Assembly (NCBI GenBank): GCA_946122785.1
Contig: CAMGYJ010000008.1
Coordinates: 20,671,475-20,735,474, forward strand
Source: Linum tenue
Lineage: Eukaryota; Streptophyta; Magnoliopsida; Malpighiales; Linaceae
DNA: 64,000 bases
Direction: 5' to 3'
Shown here: piece by piece, positions 36,393 through 47,267 of the stretch
Layout of the letters: every line of letters begins with the position of its first letter
Numbering within the stretch: the first letter of the stretch is position 1
Made by a program: the position numbers and the translations under genes
The notes under the pieces: model-generated
What the model saw: the letters and a program-made list of their open reading frames with translations, nothing else
Database searches by the model: none
What the model was told of the DNA's origin: nothing

Positions 36393-38133
36393 CTGAGAAC
36401 ATTGCAAGTTCAACATTTATATCCCACCTCCAGTGCACTGTAAGCAGTTGCTGATGCACCATAACAACTAGGAGATATAAAACCGTAGAACATATTTAAT
36501 AATGACGAAACAAACGAACAACAAGCAAATATAAGAACCATGTAGTTCTAACTGCTGTAAAGCAAGGATGATAAACTCTCGAGGCTTCAGTACAGTGGCA
36601 CTGTTGTAGAAAATGTTCGCATACAAATATGCGAATGCAAAATGCAAGAAAGAGAAAGCTAAAGAAACCTCATTGTATCTCGCTATTGTGAAGCACTATA
36701 TCATAATAAGTCCAACCTATGAACATTGAGGAAAAACCTTTTAGTCTTTATTTAAATTGACATCCAAGAATGACATTTGAAAAATCATCACAATTTTACA
36801 GTCTTCTAGTCAAAGGTTTCCCCACATCAATAAGAAGGGGTTTTCACCAGCTATTTTTATTAACGCAAGAAATCATCATTCTGTGTTTTCCACCGTTGCG
36901 ACTATAGCAAGAGCAAAACCATTGTTTATCTAGTGTAGAGCTTGTCGATCCTATGAAGTGAAATGGCGAGCCTAAGAAAATCATTCAATGCTAGCATAGA
37001 AGGTAACCCAGGAAATCCTGCCATCATAACCAACCAGCCAATTATCAAAGCAGTTCCGTTCTGCATTGGGTTTTACTAGTGAAACAACTTTGTCAGAGAA
37101 TCATGGAAAATAACCCACGGAACTAGGAGGCATAGCATTACGAAAGCAACAAACTTTAAACAAACTAGAACCCAGATTTTAAACTAAAGGATAGACACCA
37201 ACCCAGTAATACCACATTGAAAATCACCATCACAGATGGTTAAGGGAAACAATTCATCTGAAGTAGCATCCTCAGCAAACGGCAAGCAATTGATATCAGG
37301 TCTAGCCTATGAAAAGTAAGAAGAACTGGAAGCCAGACTGAAGCGACAATAACAATGTAGGGAAACAAACCGCAACAAGTGCAACGGGCAGCCGAGGGTT
37401 AGAATGATCTTCCGGCGAGCTCAGCTAATTGGGGGTTCGAAAGGTAAAGTCGGGAAGGAAGAAGTAGCGGAGACGAAGACGAGTAATTTGTTAGGGTGTT
37501 TTCCGCTTGATCCTCTCGTTGGAATGTCAGGGGAAAGAAACAAACTCGAAGAAAGAAGGGAGAATTAAACGAAGTCGACGAGAGGATTGCCGGATCTGGG
37601 GGGGAAGCGATTCAGAGGGAAATTTTTGGTGCCTGGACCCCCAAAACAAAAGGCAATGCCCGAGATCACTAATTCCTTTTTCCGTCTCTCGTCTCGCTTT
37701 TGGTGGGGGTGTCCATTTCCCTTTCATTTATTAATTAATAATTTCTGTTGTTGTAGAAAATAATGTTGTTATTGCATTAAATCGAAAAGAATAGGCAAAA
37801 TTCCGAAAAAAGAATTGGCAAAATACTTCATAAATCATAACTATGAATTTTGTAACAAAAAAAATATGAGAGCGGCAGTTACTACACAAAATCAAAGCTA
37901 TGAAAACTCTATAAAATTCAAAGCTCATCAGTCCGATCATAGTAGATCTGATAACTCATATTAATCCGGAACACGAAAAAAATGAAGGGATGGACTGGTA
38001 ATTCTGCCACCTCTAAAAAAAATTTCCTGAGAGTCTGACACGGATCAGAAATTGAAACATATAATTTGTCATCTTCATATATTTGCTTGTTGTTCCGCGT
38101 GAGAGAAGATGAACAAGTTTACAAATTTCTTAA
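36393..38133. other. probable promoter and leader region of the b561 gene, then intergenic
   Basis: A GC-richer patch at about 37390-37730, with minus-strand GA/CT-rich sequence, could be the first, noncoding exon and core promoter of the b561 gene. The rest is AT-rich with no supportable gene. Confidence 0.4.
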
Positions 38134-38142
38134 TTGAATTTT

Positions 38143-39661
38143 GGCAAAATACACTTCCGTAGCCATAACTATTCGCGTTGTGACAACAATAGCCACATTT
38201 TGAAAAATACACAGATATAGTCATTCCGTTCAAAACTTTAACGGAAAGCTGACTAGACAAACGTTTTATAGTTACGTGGCGGCTTTTCATCAAACCTACT
38301 GCCAGGTGGAAATGTAAAATTTTTATTGTAATTACATGAGAAACAAAATTTAAATAAAGAAGGAAATAAAAAAGTTCGTCACTCTTCTTCGTCTTCCTTT
38401 TATTGTTACGTGGCGGCTTTTCATCAAACCTACTGCCAGGTGGAAATGTTAAATTTTTATTGTAATTACATGAGAAACAAAATTTAAATAAAAAAGGAAA
38501 TAAAAAAGTTCGTCACTCTTCTTCGTCTTCCTTTTGTCTTCCATCTACCCTCCCATAAACTTTGACCACAACTCTGATTCTTCGATCTACCACAAATTTT
38601 ACTTCGGCGAGTGCACAGGAATTGGGGAAACAATACTAATCGGAACAAAAGTTCGATTACGAAGCCAGAACCCGTTGATGAAGAAGCAAAAACAGAGGAA
38701 TCCTGTTGTTGCTCTTGCTGCGAAGAAATACGGCGTTGTTGCCGGTAAAGAAACTGCCGGTTTTGGGACTCCCGCTCAAGACCTCGAAGGCGCATGCCGG
38801 AACTGCGACGAGCTCACCAGATCTGCGCATGCCGAAACTGCCGCCAAATCTAGTCTCCTCTTGATCGGTTGTTTGTCAGATGAAATGGCGACGACAACTT
38901 CACAGAATCAACAACGTTGGAGAGAAACAAAGGCTCGAACCTGTTGTCAGCGGCAGTAAATGGTCCCGCCGGCGATTAGGGCTCATCAACTTCTCGATCT
39001 AGGATTGTTCAAGAAGGAAGTCCGCAATCGTCTTTCTCATCCAAGATTCCCTTCCCAACCATGACAACCGGTGAAGAGAGTGACAAAGGTTTGTAAAAAA
39101 AAAAAGAGTGACAAAGGGAATTTGTTTAATTAAAATTTGAAGGGGGGTGAAGAATACGGTGGTTGTGATGTGGTTTGGCTATGAGAAAAGAGAAGGTCGA
39201 GTGGCTGTGGAGGGGATCTGGTGAGCTTTTTGTAGGAAATTGTTGTGTAGAGAGGAAGAAGAAGCTTCTCTCTCTTGGATTGAAGTGGACGGCGGGGAAG
39301 GAAAGAGTGGAGGAAGGGGAAGGGTTTGGGGCGACAGATGATTTTTTATTTTTGATTTTTTTATTATCACTTTTGACTCATTTTTCGTATTTGTAAGTTA
39401 ATTTTTTTAATTGAAAATATGACGTGGCTATTTAAGTGGGAATAGTGAGTCTAGGTGGATAATAGGTGTCATCCAGGTGGCGGCCATGTAAGCACACGGT
39501 CCTCTAAACTGACGGAACATTTCATGTCGTTAAATTATTTAACGGAAATGGCTAAATTAGTCAAGCAAGTTTTAAAAACATGGCTATATTTGTGGATTTT
39601 TCAAAATGTGGCTATTATTGTCACAACGCGTATAGTTATGGCTATGGAAGTGAATTTTGCC
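38143..39661. mobile_element. Mutator-like inverted-repeat element with 9-bp duplication
   Basis: The ends GGCAAAATACACTTCC and GGAAGTGAATTTTGCC form inverted repeats that continue for over 100 bases ('tagccataactat', 'caatagccacatttt'). The exact duplication TTGAATTTT lies at 38134-38142 and 39662-39670. The interior includes a 141-codon plus-strand frame (38534-38959) without a known domain, possibly captured genic DNA. The termini resemble those of the element at 7261-8845. It ends about 280 bases before the ITPase start codon and may contribute to that promoter. Confidence 0.88.
38271..38538 (+). repeat. 134-bp tandem duplication inside the Mutator-like element
   Basis: GTTACGTGGCGGC begins at 38271 and again at 38405, and the two 134-base units are nearly identical. 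This is a recent duplication just inside the left TIR. Confidence 0.9.
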
Positions 39662-39938
39662 TTGAATTTTTGACAAAGTGTATTTATGTACCACCACCCC
39701 ACAAGGCCGAACTGAATTTGATTGGGCCAAAATTATCAGATGGCAGTTGGGCCTTCATTAACTAGCGCAATAAAAGGAAAAGACCAATTAGATTATAATG
39801 GGCTGGGCTACTCCTGCGGCGCCATGACTTGCAAGCAGTCAAACTACAGAAGAGGAGTAAAGAGCAAAGACTGATTTCACCACCGGAAAAAAAAAGCACA
39901 GAAATCGCAGAAACTAATTCAAGAGAAGCGCTCTGAAA

Positions 39939-41758
39939 ATGGCTGCGGCAACCAACTTAGCAGCATCCAAAGTTGCGGTGGCCCGGCCGGTGACTTTTGT
40001 TACCGGCAACGCCAAGAAGCTGGAAGAAGTTCGCGCCATTCTCGGCCAATCGATTCCATTTCAGTCCCTCAAGCTCGACCGTACTTCCCTAACGCCCCCC
40101 TCTTGCACTCCATCTCTCTCTGCCTTTTTTTTCTTCTGAAATCGGAACGCCGAAGAATTAACGATTACGGGTTGTTGGGTGGTTTTTATTTGCGGTGTTT
40201 GCAGTTCCAGAGCTGCAAGGCGAGCCCGAAGATATCTCCAAGGAGAAAGCTCGCTTGGCTGCCCTCGAGGTAATGCCTAAACTACCAACGGGTTTTACTG
40301 TGTAATCGCCATTGTTATGGGTGCTGAGATTCTGAGGCGTCTGTTTCGCGGTGAAGGTGAAAGGACCTGTCTTGGTGGAGGACACATGTCTTTGCTTCAA
40401 TGCTCTCAAGGGTCTCCCCGGTATAAGCTCGATTCCTTCGCATTTTCGATCATTCCTTTTGAATTTGATGTTTTGTCTGAGAATCAGAATTTGATTGGCT
40501 TTATTCTGTTCTTGCAGGGCCGTACATGTAAGTCTGCTTCTTTCTTACCGGCATTTGTTTAGGTGAAGTCATATTCGTGTTCTTCATTTCAAATGAATTG
40601 CGACATTGTGTTGGTTTGTCCTTGCTTGAGTGGTGCTGTAGATTGGTAATTAGTGGTTAAAGCTGAGGGGGTAGTTGCTATTACATTTTACTTTGATAAT
40701 GATATTGGTAAGGTTGACTGAGGAACTTGAGAGCAAAGGTGCTTTTCGTATCGATAATCTTAAGGAAACATTCACTGTGTTTTGAGTACATTCAGGCCTC
40801 TATGATACTTGACTATTCTTCAGACTGTTCACTTACTTTATTTCCCTCTCCCAGCTGGTTTCTAATAATTTAATGTGTTTCTGCATCTGGCAGTAAGTGG
40901 TTTCTGCAGAAGATCGGGCATGAAGGTTGTAATTCTTACCGTTTCCCTAAACTCCCATCTTGGTTGGTTTGTTCTTATGACCAATCACTTAGCCTCGAGT
41001 TTTTTCTTTCCTTTCTTCAACTTTCTAGGTCTAAATAACATGTTGATGGCATATGAGGATAAGTCTGCATACGCTTTATGTGCATTCTCTTTTGCTCTTG
41101 GACCAGACGTGGAACCTATAACATTTGTTGGGAAAACCCCGGTATGCTGTCTTTGTGTTATGTTATTGGTTTCTTCGAATCATGTTTGGATGGGTTTTCT
41201 ATGCTCTGATTAATAGCCCTTGCCAAGAGTGGAAAGTTAACATTAGCAGCATATCATGTCTAGTTCACATGAGCTAAACTCTATTGAACTCATGGATTTC
41301 AGGGAAAGATTGTTCCTGCAAGGGGACCGACTGATTTTGGATGGGATCCGATATTCCAACCTGATGGCTTTGAGCAAACGTGAGTTGAACCTCTTCTATA
41401 CTTTCATTATCCTTCTTTATCCACATCCAATATGTAAAAGAGAGATGGGGCGACTTCTATTGGTGCAATAGATATGCAGAGATGGCTAAGGAAGAGAAGA
41501 ATAAAATATCTCATCGCTACAGGGCTCTTGCCATGGTGAAAGACCACTTTTCGGAAGCTGGCTATGTGTTTGATACAGATGCCTCAACAAAAAGTATAAG
41601 ACATCATACCAAACTTACCACCTTCTCTTAACCTAAGCTCTCTATTTGGCAAGTTGATTGATTCATATCCTCCTGGTTTGAATTTGCTTGCTGGTGTATC
41701 AGGGAAAAGGGAGGGGGAGGATGTTGCGAAGAATGGAGACGAGAATGGTGCCCACTGA
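39939..41758 (+). CDS. inosine triphosphate pyrophosphatase (9 exons, one of 10 nt)
   Basis: Exons: 39939-40080, 40205-40269, 40357-40420, 40518-40527, 40894-40925, 41029-41141, 41303-41379, 41472-41593 and 41703-41758. All are GT-AG with compatible phases, giving 226 residues. The HAM1/ITPase family hydrolyses ITP, dITP and XTP to monophosphates and so keeps deaminated purines out of DNA and RNA. Family motifs are [61 protein letters not shown] and [11 protein letters not shown]. Exon 4 is only 10 nt and encodes part of GPYI. Ending at exon 9 gives a basic tail ending NGAH; without the last splice the frame would stop at 41631 with a different tail. The protein appears intact. Confidence 0.94.
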
Positions 41759-42134
41759 AGTCCTAGAAAGAAAGGAAGGAAGGAGAGGAGGAACGGTAAG
41801 GTGTTTGTTAGTTAGGAGCCTTTTTTTGGTACACCATCGAGTAGGGCAAAGTGGAAGCTGCTGCTTATATCTCTGCTTCCAATGAGAGAGGTGATCAAGC
41901 TGGCCGGTTGGTTTGAGTGAAGCTGCTACTTATATCGGTAGTTAAGAGGGATCATGGTATATGGGCAAATTAACCACATGTTTGGTAATTGTTACTCTAT
42001 AATATGATGAACTAGAAGCAACAACAACCTCCTGGTCTTCCCTTCTGAAGAGCAAATACCAAAGCCCAAATCGAAGGATAAGCACTTTTTTTATCAATGG
42101 GTGGCACTGTTTCAAACCGATGAAAAATATATAG
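41759..42134. other. 3' region of the ITPase gene, then intergenic
   Basis: This is the likely 3' UTR followed by AT-rich DNA. I see no additional gene. Confidence 0.5.
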
Positions 42135-42143
42135 TAATAATTT

Positions 42144-42481
42144 GGGTAATGAGTATTATTAGTCAAACTTTTTAAAGATTTTTTTTATTAGTCAAACTTA
42201 TCAAAGTACTAATAATTAGTCAAATGTTAACTTTCAGTTAGCAATTTTGTTAGTAATATTATTTTGGCAACATGATTCTGACTTAGAACAGACACATGAA
42301 GGTTAACATTTCAAAATTTTAGTATTTAGCTAACAAAAGAGTTACAAAATTATTAATGATAACATTAAAATGGCTAATATTTTGATGCATTACGAAAGAT
42401 TTGGCTAATTAATAGCATTTTAATAGGTTTGGATAATATAAAATAATTTGAAAAAGTTTGGATAAAAAATAGACACTACCC
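42144..42481. mobile_element. short Mutator-like MITE with 9-bp duplication
   Basis: The ends GGGTAATGAG and CACTACCC are inverted, and TAATAATTT is duplicated exactly at 42135-42143 and 42482-42490. The arms (with 'attagtcaaacttt' and 'aaagtttggataa') pair over most of the 338-base length, as in a foldback element. Its sequence resembles the arms of the element at 7245-9311. It has no coding capacity. Confidence 0.8.
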
Positions 42482-42490
42482 TAATAATTT

Positions 42491-43690
42491 TAACCATTAG
42501 TATTGGATTAATTGATTTCGTTTGGTTAAAATTGTTACCAAATTGATTTAGGGTGTGTATGGATAGAGTGATTTGGATTTTTAAATGTCAAAGTATTTGT
42601 TTGGTTATTACTTACATTTGGTATTTGGATTGTGCTAAATTCATGGGGTGATTTCCAAATACATGTCTAATGTATTACTTGTCAAATTCAAATACATTTC
42701 AACAACTGAAATACCTCCTAACAAAAGATTGGATCATTTTGTAAAATTTTAAGTACTAAATTGTAAGAAATAATAAATTTGAGTACTAAACTGTAATTTA
42801 CCAAATTTGTTAGTAAGTGACAAAAAATTCAAAATTTAAATAAAAAAGCATAAAATTTAAAATACAAACAAATTACAAATGACTATCCAAATAGTTAATT
42901 TGAATTATATGTATTTCAAATACATACATTTTAAAACCATGTGTTTCAAGTTGTCACAAGAAATATCCCAACTTAGGGAGGATCGGGGCACCTCAAATTC
43001 TCAACCACAAACCGTATATCATGGAAGCACTCCTGAATTCACCACTAGTACCTTTTTCTTTCGAACTCCACGGCTAGATGTTACTCTGACTTAACCAACC
43101 AAGTATACCCCAGAGGGATCTACCATAGAAACCATCCTATCAAATTTAGACGCGAAAGTTACGTTTTGTATGTTCTTTAATAGAAAAACATAACTACCAT
43201 GTAGTGATGGCAACGGAGTAGGATAGGTATACCTCAATACCATACCTGCCCCCGCACCAATTGCGTACCGGGGTAAATAATACCCGCATTGGTCGGGACA
43301 AGCAGGGTGGGGCGAGCCACTCTTACATGTTGTTTGAAAAAATTATCCGTAAAATTTTACTTTTTACCATAGAACGAAGGAAACACACTTTATGAATAAA
43401 AAATAGTAATAATAGAATAGATAACTTAGTCTAACTAGTGGAAAGATTAAGTCTGATTAGTTGAAGGAAAGTCAAGAGAAATATAATTATAAATAGATAG
43501 TGTAAGAAAATATGACAAAATGAATAAAAAGCAATGCGGGACAGAATGTGTTCGAACTTCGAAGTATGACTCGTCTCAAACTATTACGGGTTGGATAATA
43601 GTCACCCCATCACGGATCGAATAATACCCAATAGGAAGGATTCAAACTATCATCCTACTAACATGTCTAAATTTCAGAACCTGAGGGACA
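42491..43690. other. intergenic DNA, perhaps with a worn hAT-like element
   Basis: No gene is seen. From about 43203 ('gatggcaacggagtagg') the CGGGT/ACCCG-type composition resembles the hAT-like element at 16980-17529, but I could not match both ends or find a duplication. Confidence 0.4.
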
Positions 43691-43698
43691 CTTAATCC

Positions 43699-44466
43699 TA
43701 GGGGTGAACAAACACACCCGCAAACCGACCCACCCGTCCAACCCAACCCAACCCACCCGTATTTATCGCTAAAACGAAGGTTTTGGGTTGGGTGACGGTT
43801 TTCTTTTGTGCAACCCGCCTCTTTTGGGTTGGGTTTGGATTTTGGATTACACAACCCGTAGAACCCGACCCAACCCGTGTTCCAACTATTAGTATGAGTT
43901 TGTATCTAAAAAATATTTATGTCGTATATAGCCATATTTATGTGAAAATTAAGATATTTCGCCATGTTTTTCTATCATGGTCTCCCTAATCTAATGCATT
44001 CTTCGACTTAAATTTTAGACATAAATTGAATATAATTATGATTCACGTAATCATTTTTCTTGTATACAATTTTAATAGAATAACATATTATGGATGCATT
44101 TGTTTATAACCTTTTTAGCCTATTTCAACAAATATCGTGAAAAAAACTAGACATATGTTGAAATAAATCACATTTTATTAAAACTCAAACAACATTTGTG
44201 AATTTTGATACCTTTCACCTCGGTTTATTTGTTTGAAATTTTAATTAGTTATAAAATATTTTTATGGTGTATAATAATTATATATTTTATGTTGGGTTGG
44301 GTTTTTACTTACAAATATCGCCAACCCGACCCAACCCAATTAGAAACAAACCGTAGGGTTTAAATTTTTTTGGGTGGGTTTGGGTTTGATAATTCCCAAA
44401 CCGTAGTGCATGGATCGGGTGATTAAAATACTAAAACCCGAACCAACCGACCCATGTACACCCCTA
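43699..44466. mobile_element. hAT-like nonautonomous element with 8-bp duplication
   Basis: The ends TAGGGGTG and CACCCCTA are inverted repeats. The exact duplication CTTAATCC lies at 43691-43698 and 44467-44474. Subterminal 'aacccaaccc' and 'gggttgggttt' blocks are also in inverted orientation. The element is 768 bases with no transposase. Confidence 0.93.
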
Positions 44467-44578
44467 CTTAATCCCCCTTCTGCAAATTTCTGTTGGCAGC
44501 AATAGTCCACTGCATCTAGTTATTCTTTTCCAACAAATCCTGTTAAATGTATAATCATTCGCCAACATAATCTAAAAG

Positions 44579-45034
44579 TAGAGGTGCAAACTAGGATTCA
44601 AATCCATGAATCCAATCCAATCCATCCACCAAATTATCCACCTAATCCAATCCATTTAAATCCAATCCATTTGACCCAAATCCAATTGGATTGGTGGATT
44701 CATGGATCAATCCATGGATCCAAATGGCAAATTACGATTTGGTACCTATATATTTTATATTTTACATTTTGGTACCTAAAATTTATATTTTTATATGAAA
44801 AATATCATTGGAAAATTACATTTTGGTACCTAAAATTTTTCATTATGACATTTTAATACCAAAACTTTTCAAATTTTACATTTTGGTCCAAGCCTTGGAT
44901 GTCATTTGGATTCATGGATCAATCCACCAATCCACTTGATCCAATCCATGAATCCACCAATCCATTGGATCTAATCCATTTGATCCATGGATCCACCAAT
45001 CTAATCCACGAATCCGATCCAATTGCCACCTCTA
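44579..45034. mobile_element. hAT-like MITE, 'aatccatttgatcc' family, copy 1
   Basis: The ends TAGAGGTG and CACCTCTA are inverted, and TCTAAAAG is duplicated at 44571-44578 and 45035-45042. The subterminal regions consist of many 'aatccat' and 'atggatc' repeats around a core with 'tacattttggtacctaaa'. A second member lies at 58221-58670. Confidence 0.94.
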
Positions 45035-45042
45035 TCTAAAAG

Positions 45043-46648
45043 TTAATGTTGATCCACAATGGTAGAAAGTTCAGCATTATTTCAGAAATTCACCAATATG
45101 TTTATAAAGTGGAAAATGGAAAAGATCAACTGAAATATATAAACAATAAAACCTAAATGCTAAGGGTTGAAAGTAATAATCAACTAATAAGAATTGAGAC
45201 TGAGAGACGACCTAAATGAAATGAAAAGAAAAGAAAAGAGTGGTAAAAGGCCGATCGAGGAGGAGGACTGAAATTGGATTCCAAATCCAAATGGCTAGAG
45301 GACAAAGCAGCACGGCAACAGAACAGAACAGCAGAGTTGGGGGTGGCAGCTTTTCAAAGCTTGTTGTGCCGCATAATACGTGGCTCTTTCCAGCATCGGT
45401 TTCTCTGCATACAATTAATTTCCTCAACTCCCTAACCCTAATAAACGCCCAAACACCCTTTGCATGTAATGCCACATTTTTTCTTTGCCACCTACTACCA
45501 GTACTGCTAATCCATCGTACGTAGCATAGGTTCGATAAAATTCATCCATACATTTCTTCGGATTGAGTTGGGTGAATGACATATGGGTGCAGTTGGGTTG
45601 TGATCGGCTCGCAAACGCAAATTTTTTAACTAGTAGTTAGACAAGTTTACTAAAATTTATAATAAATTCTTCGTAAATTATTAAGACTGTATCAATTTAG
45701 ACACCTTTTCCTACAGAGACGTCTAGTACTTGTATCCAAAATTTCATTACTGCATTAACCAATTATGTAAAAAAAATTCACTTTTTTTGCAACTTAGATA
45801 CCATTAATATTTTATAATTTGCTTCTCCATATCTAACGGGCATTACACAACATAGTGACCAATAAGTAGTACACAAATATATTTTTTTTTCACCTATAGT
45901 AATCGATGGTCAATGTATAGTGTCGGTTAAAAAATACGATAACTATTTATTAGTATAAACTAGGTTAGGACCGCACTTCGTGGCGGACTGGTCAACTTGC
46001 CTTCTTGTTATTAAAGGGAATAAAAAGTGAAACTCAGCTTAAAACGCGTACTATTGAGTAAATAAAAGTTTGTTTTTCAAATTGGACTGGACGATGAACT
46101 AAAAAATGAGTAATTTATGGTTCAATTGTTACTCGTGATAAACCCATTGCTGAATTATTTAAATAATCATTTATAATTGTAAATGAGAAGACATATATAA
46201 ATATAATTTACTAATTAGGGTAGACAAAGAAGGCAGAGATGTAAATAAAGAATGAGAGATAAAAGGACAACTGAGGAAGTAACAAAAATCATTATGGCAT
46301 TATTTAGTTTATAGTTTTTTTTGTTTTACATAATATTGTTTTTTTTTTACAAAGCATTCAACCAGGGAACTGATTAGATCATAGCGGGATTTGAAGTTCA
46401 ATGTATAATTGATGAATCATAAAACCAAAATAACTTTGTAATTGGTTCACGAATTTCTTCTATCAAATAAACATGTGCTCTACTGTAATCAAAACCTAAG
46501 AATAGTTTAGGTGACAGTAGTGCAAATTAACATTGCTCTTAGACAACAGTAAAATGACTTTAGGTTTATATATATTAATTAATAAGAAGCAACTATCTAT
46601 AATCCTTTGCTTTCAGTTTCCGGTAAACCACAAAAAGATCTTAAGTTC
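45043..46648. other. intergenic DNA, no gene seen
   Basis: AT-rich. Frames on both strands around 45212-45524 are short and mutually overlapping, without domains. This is the left flank of the gypsy element. Confidence 0.5.
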
Positions 46649-46653
46649 ATAAC

Positions 46654-47223
46654 TGTTGGGCCGCATAGTTGAGCGTAATTGGGCTTCTGGCCCAAGAGGG
46701 CGCATCCGCAGATAAGGCCCAATAGGAAAACCAGGCCCGATCAGAAGACCGGGTCAGCGGGCAGCCCTTGACCGGCCCCAGACCCGAGAAACAGATAAGG
46801 GCGCCTGACATAAAGCGACTGAGCAACACAGAGGAGCAGGGAGCCGTTGAAGATGCGTATCCGGTGTCAGGCAAGACTGGGCATTTATTACAAGCCTCAG
46901 GCGGCCTGCAGAAAGGTAAAAAGCCTGTTTAGGGCGCCTGACACAGCCCAGGGCGCCCGACAAGGCATTTAATGCCCCAGCTACCTTCGAACCATGTATA
47001 AATACAGAGTAAGTTCATTTATGGTGAGGCCAACTACTACTCATCTCTCTACATAAATTCCCTTATTCTCCCCTTTCTCTCTCTAACTTAAGCTTCGGAG
47101 AGTGTCCCGGGCGACCGCCCCGGACCCTTGTTTTTGCAGAGTATTTGGAGTGCCCCCCTCAGTCCAAAGACAGACGCCTCGCTCCAGCTTCACAAACAGC
47201 CTAGTATTTACTAGGCACAAACA
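46654..47223 (+). repeat. gypsy 5' LTR
   Basis: This is a 570-base LTR with TG...CA ends (TGTTGGGCC...ACAAACA). It contains TATAAATA at 46997-47004, the likely core promoter. A primer site follows directly. Confidence 0.95.
46997..47004 (+). promoter_or_regulatory. TATA box in gypsy 5' LTR
   Basis: TATAAATA in the LTR, conserved in the right LTR near 56546-56553, is followed by a C/T-rich region as expected of the U3-R boundary. Confidence 0.7.
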
Positions 47224-47226
47224 ATT

Positions 47227-47237
47227 TGGCGCCCACC
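47227..47237 (+). other. gypsy primer-binding site
   Basis: TGGCGCCCACC begins three bases after the LTR end. This word is the usual primer site of plant gypsy elements related to Tat and Athila. Confidence 0.85.
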
Positions 47238-47267
47238 GTGGGGCTAGAGCGAAGCGCTGAAGAAAGG

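Noticed and set aside
41594..41631. Reading exon 8 of the ITPase gene through to a stop at 41631
   Set aside because: It gives an alternative tail, but the splice 41593/41703 has a good donor and acceptor and joins in phase to a short Lys/Glu-rich end. Readthrough could still occur as retained intron.
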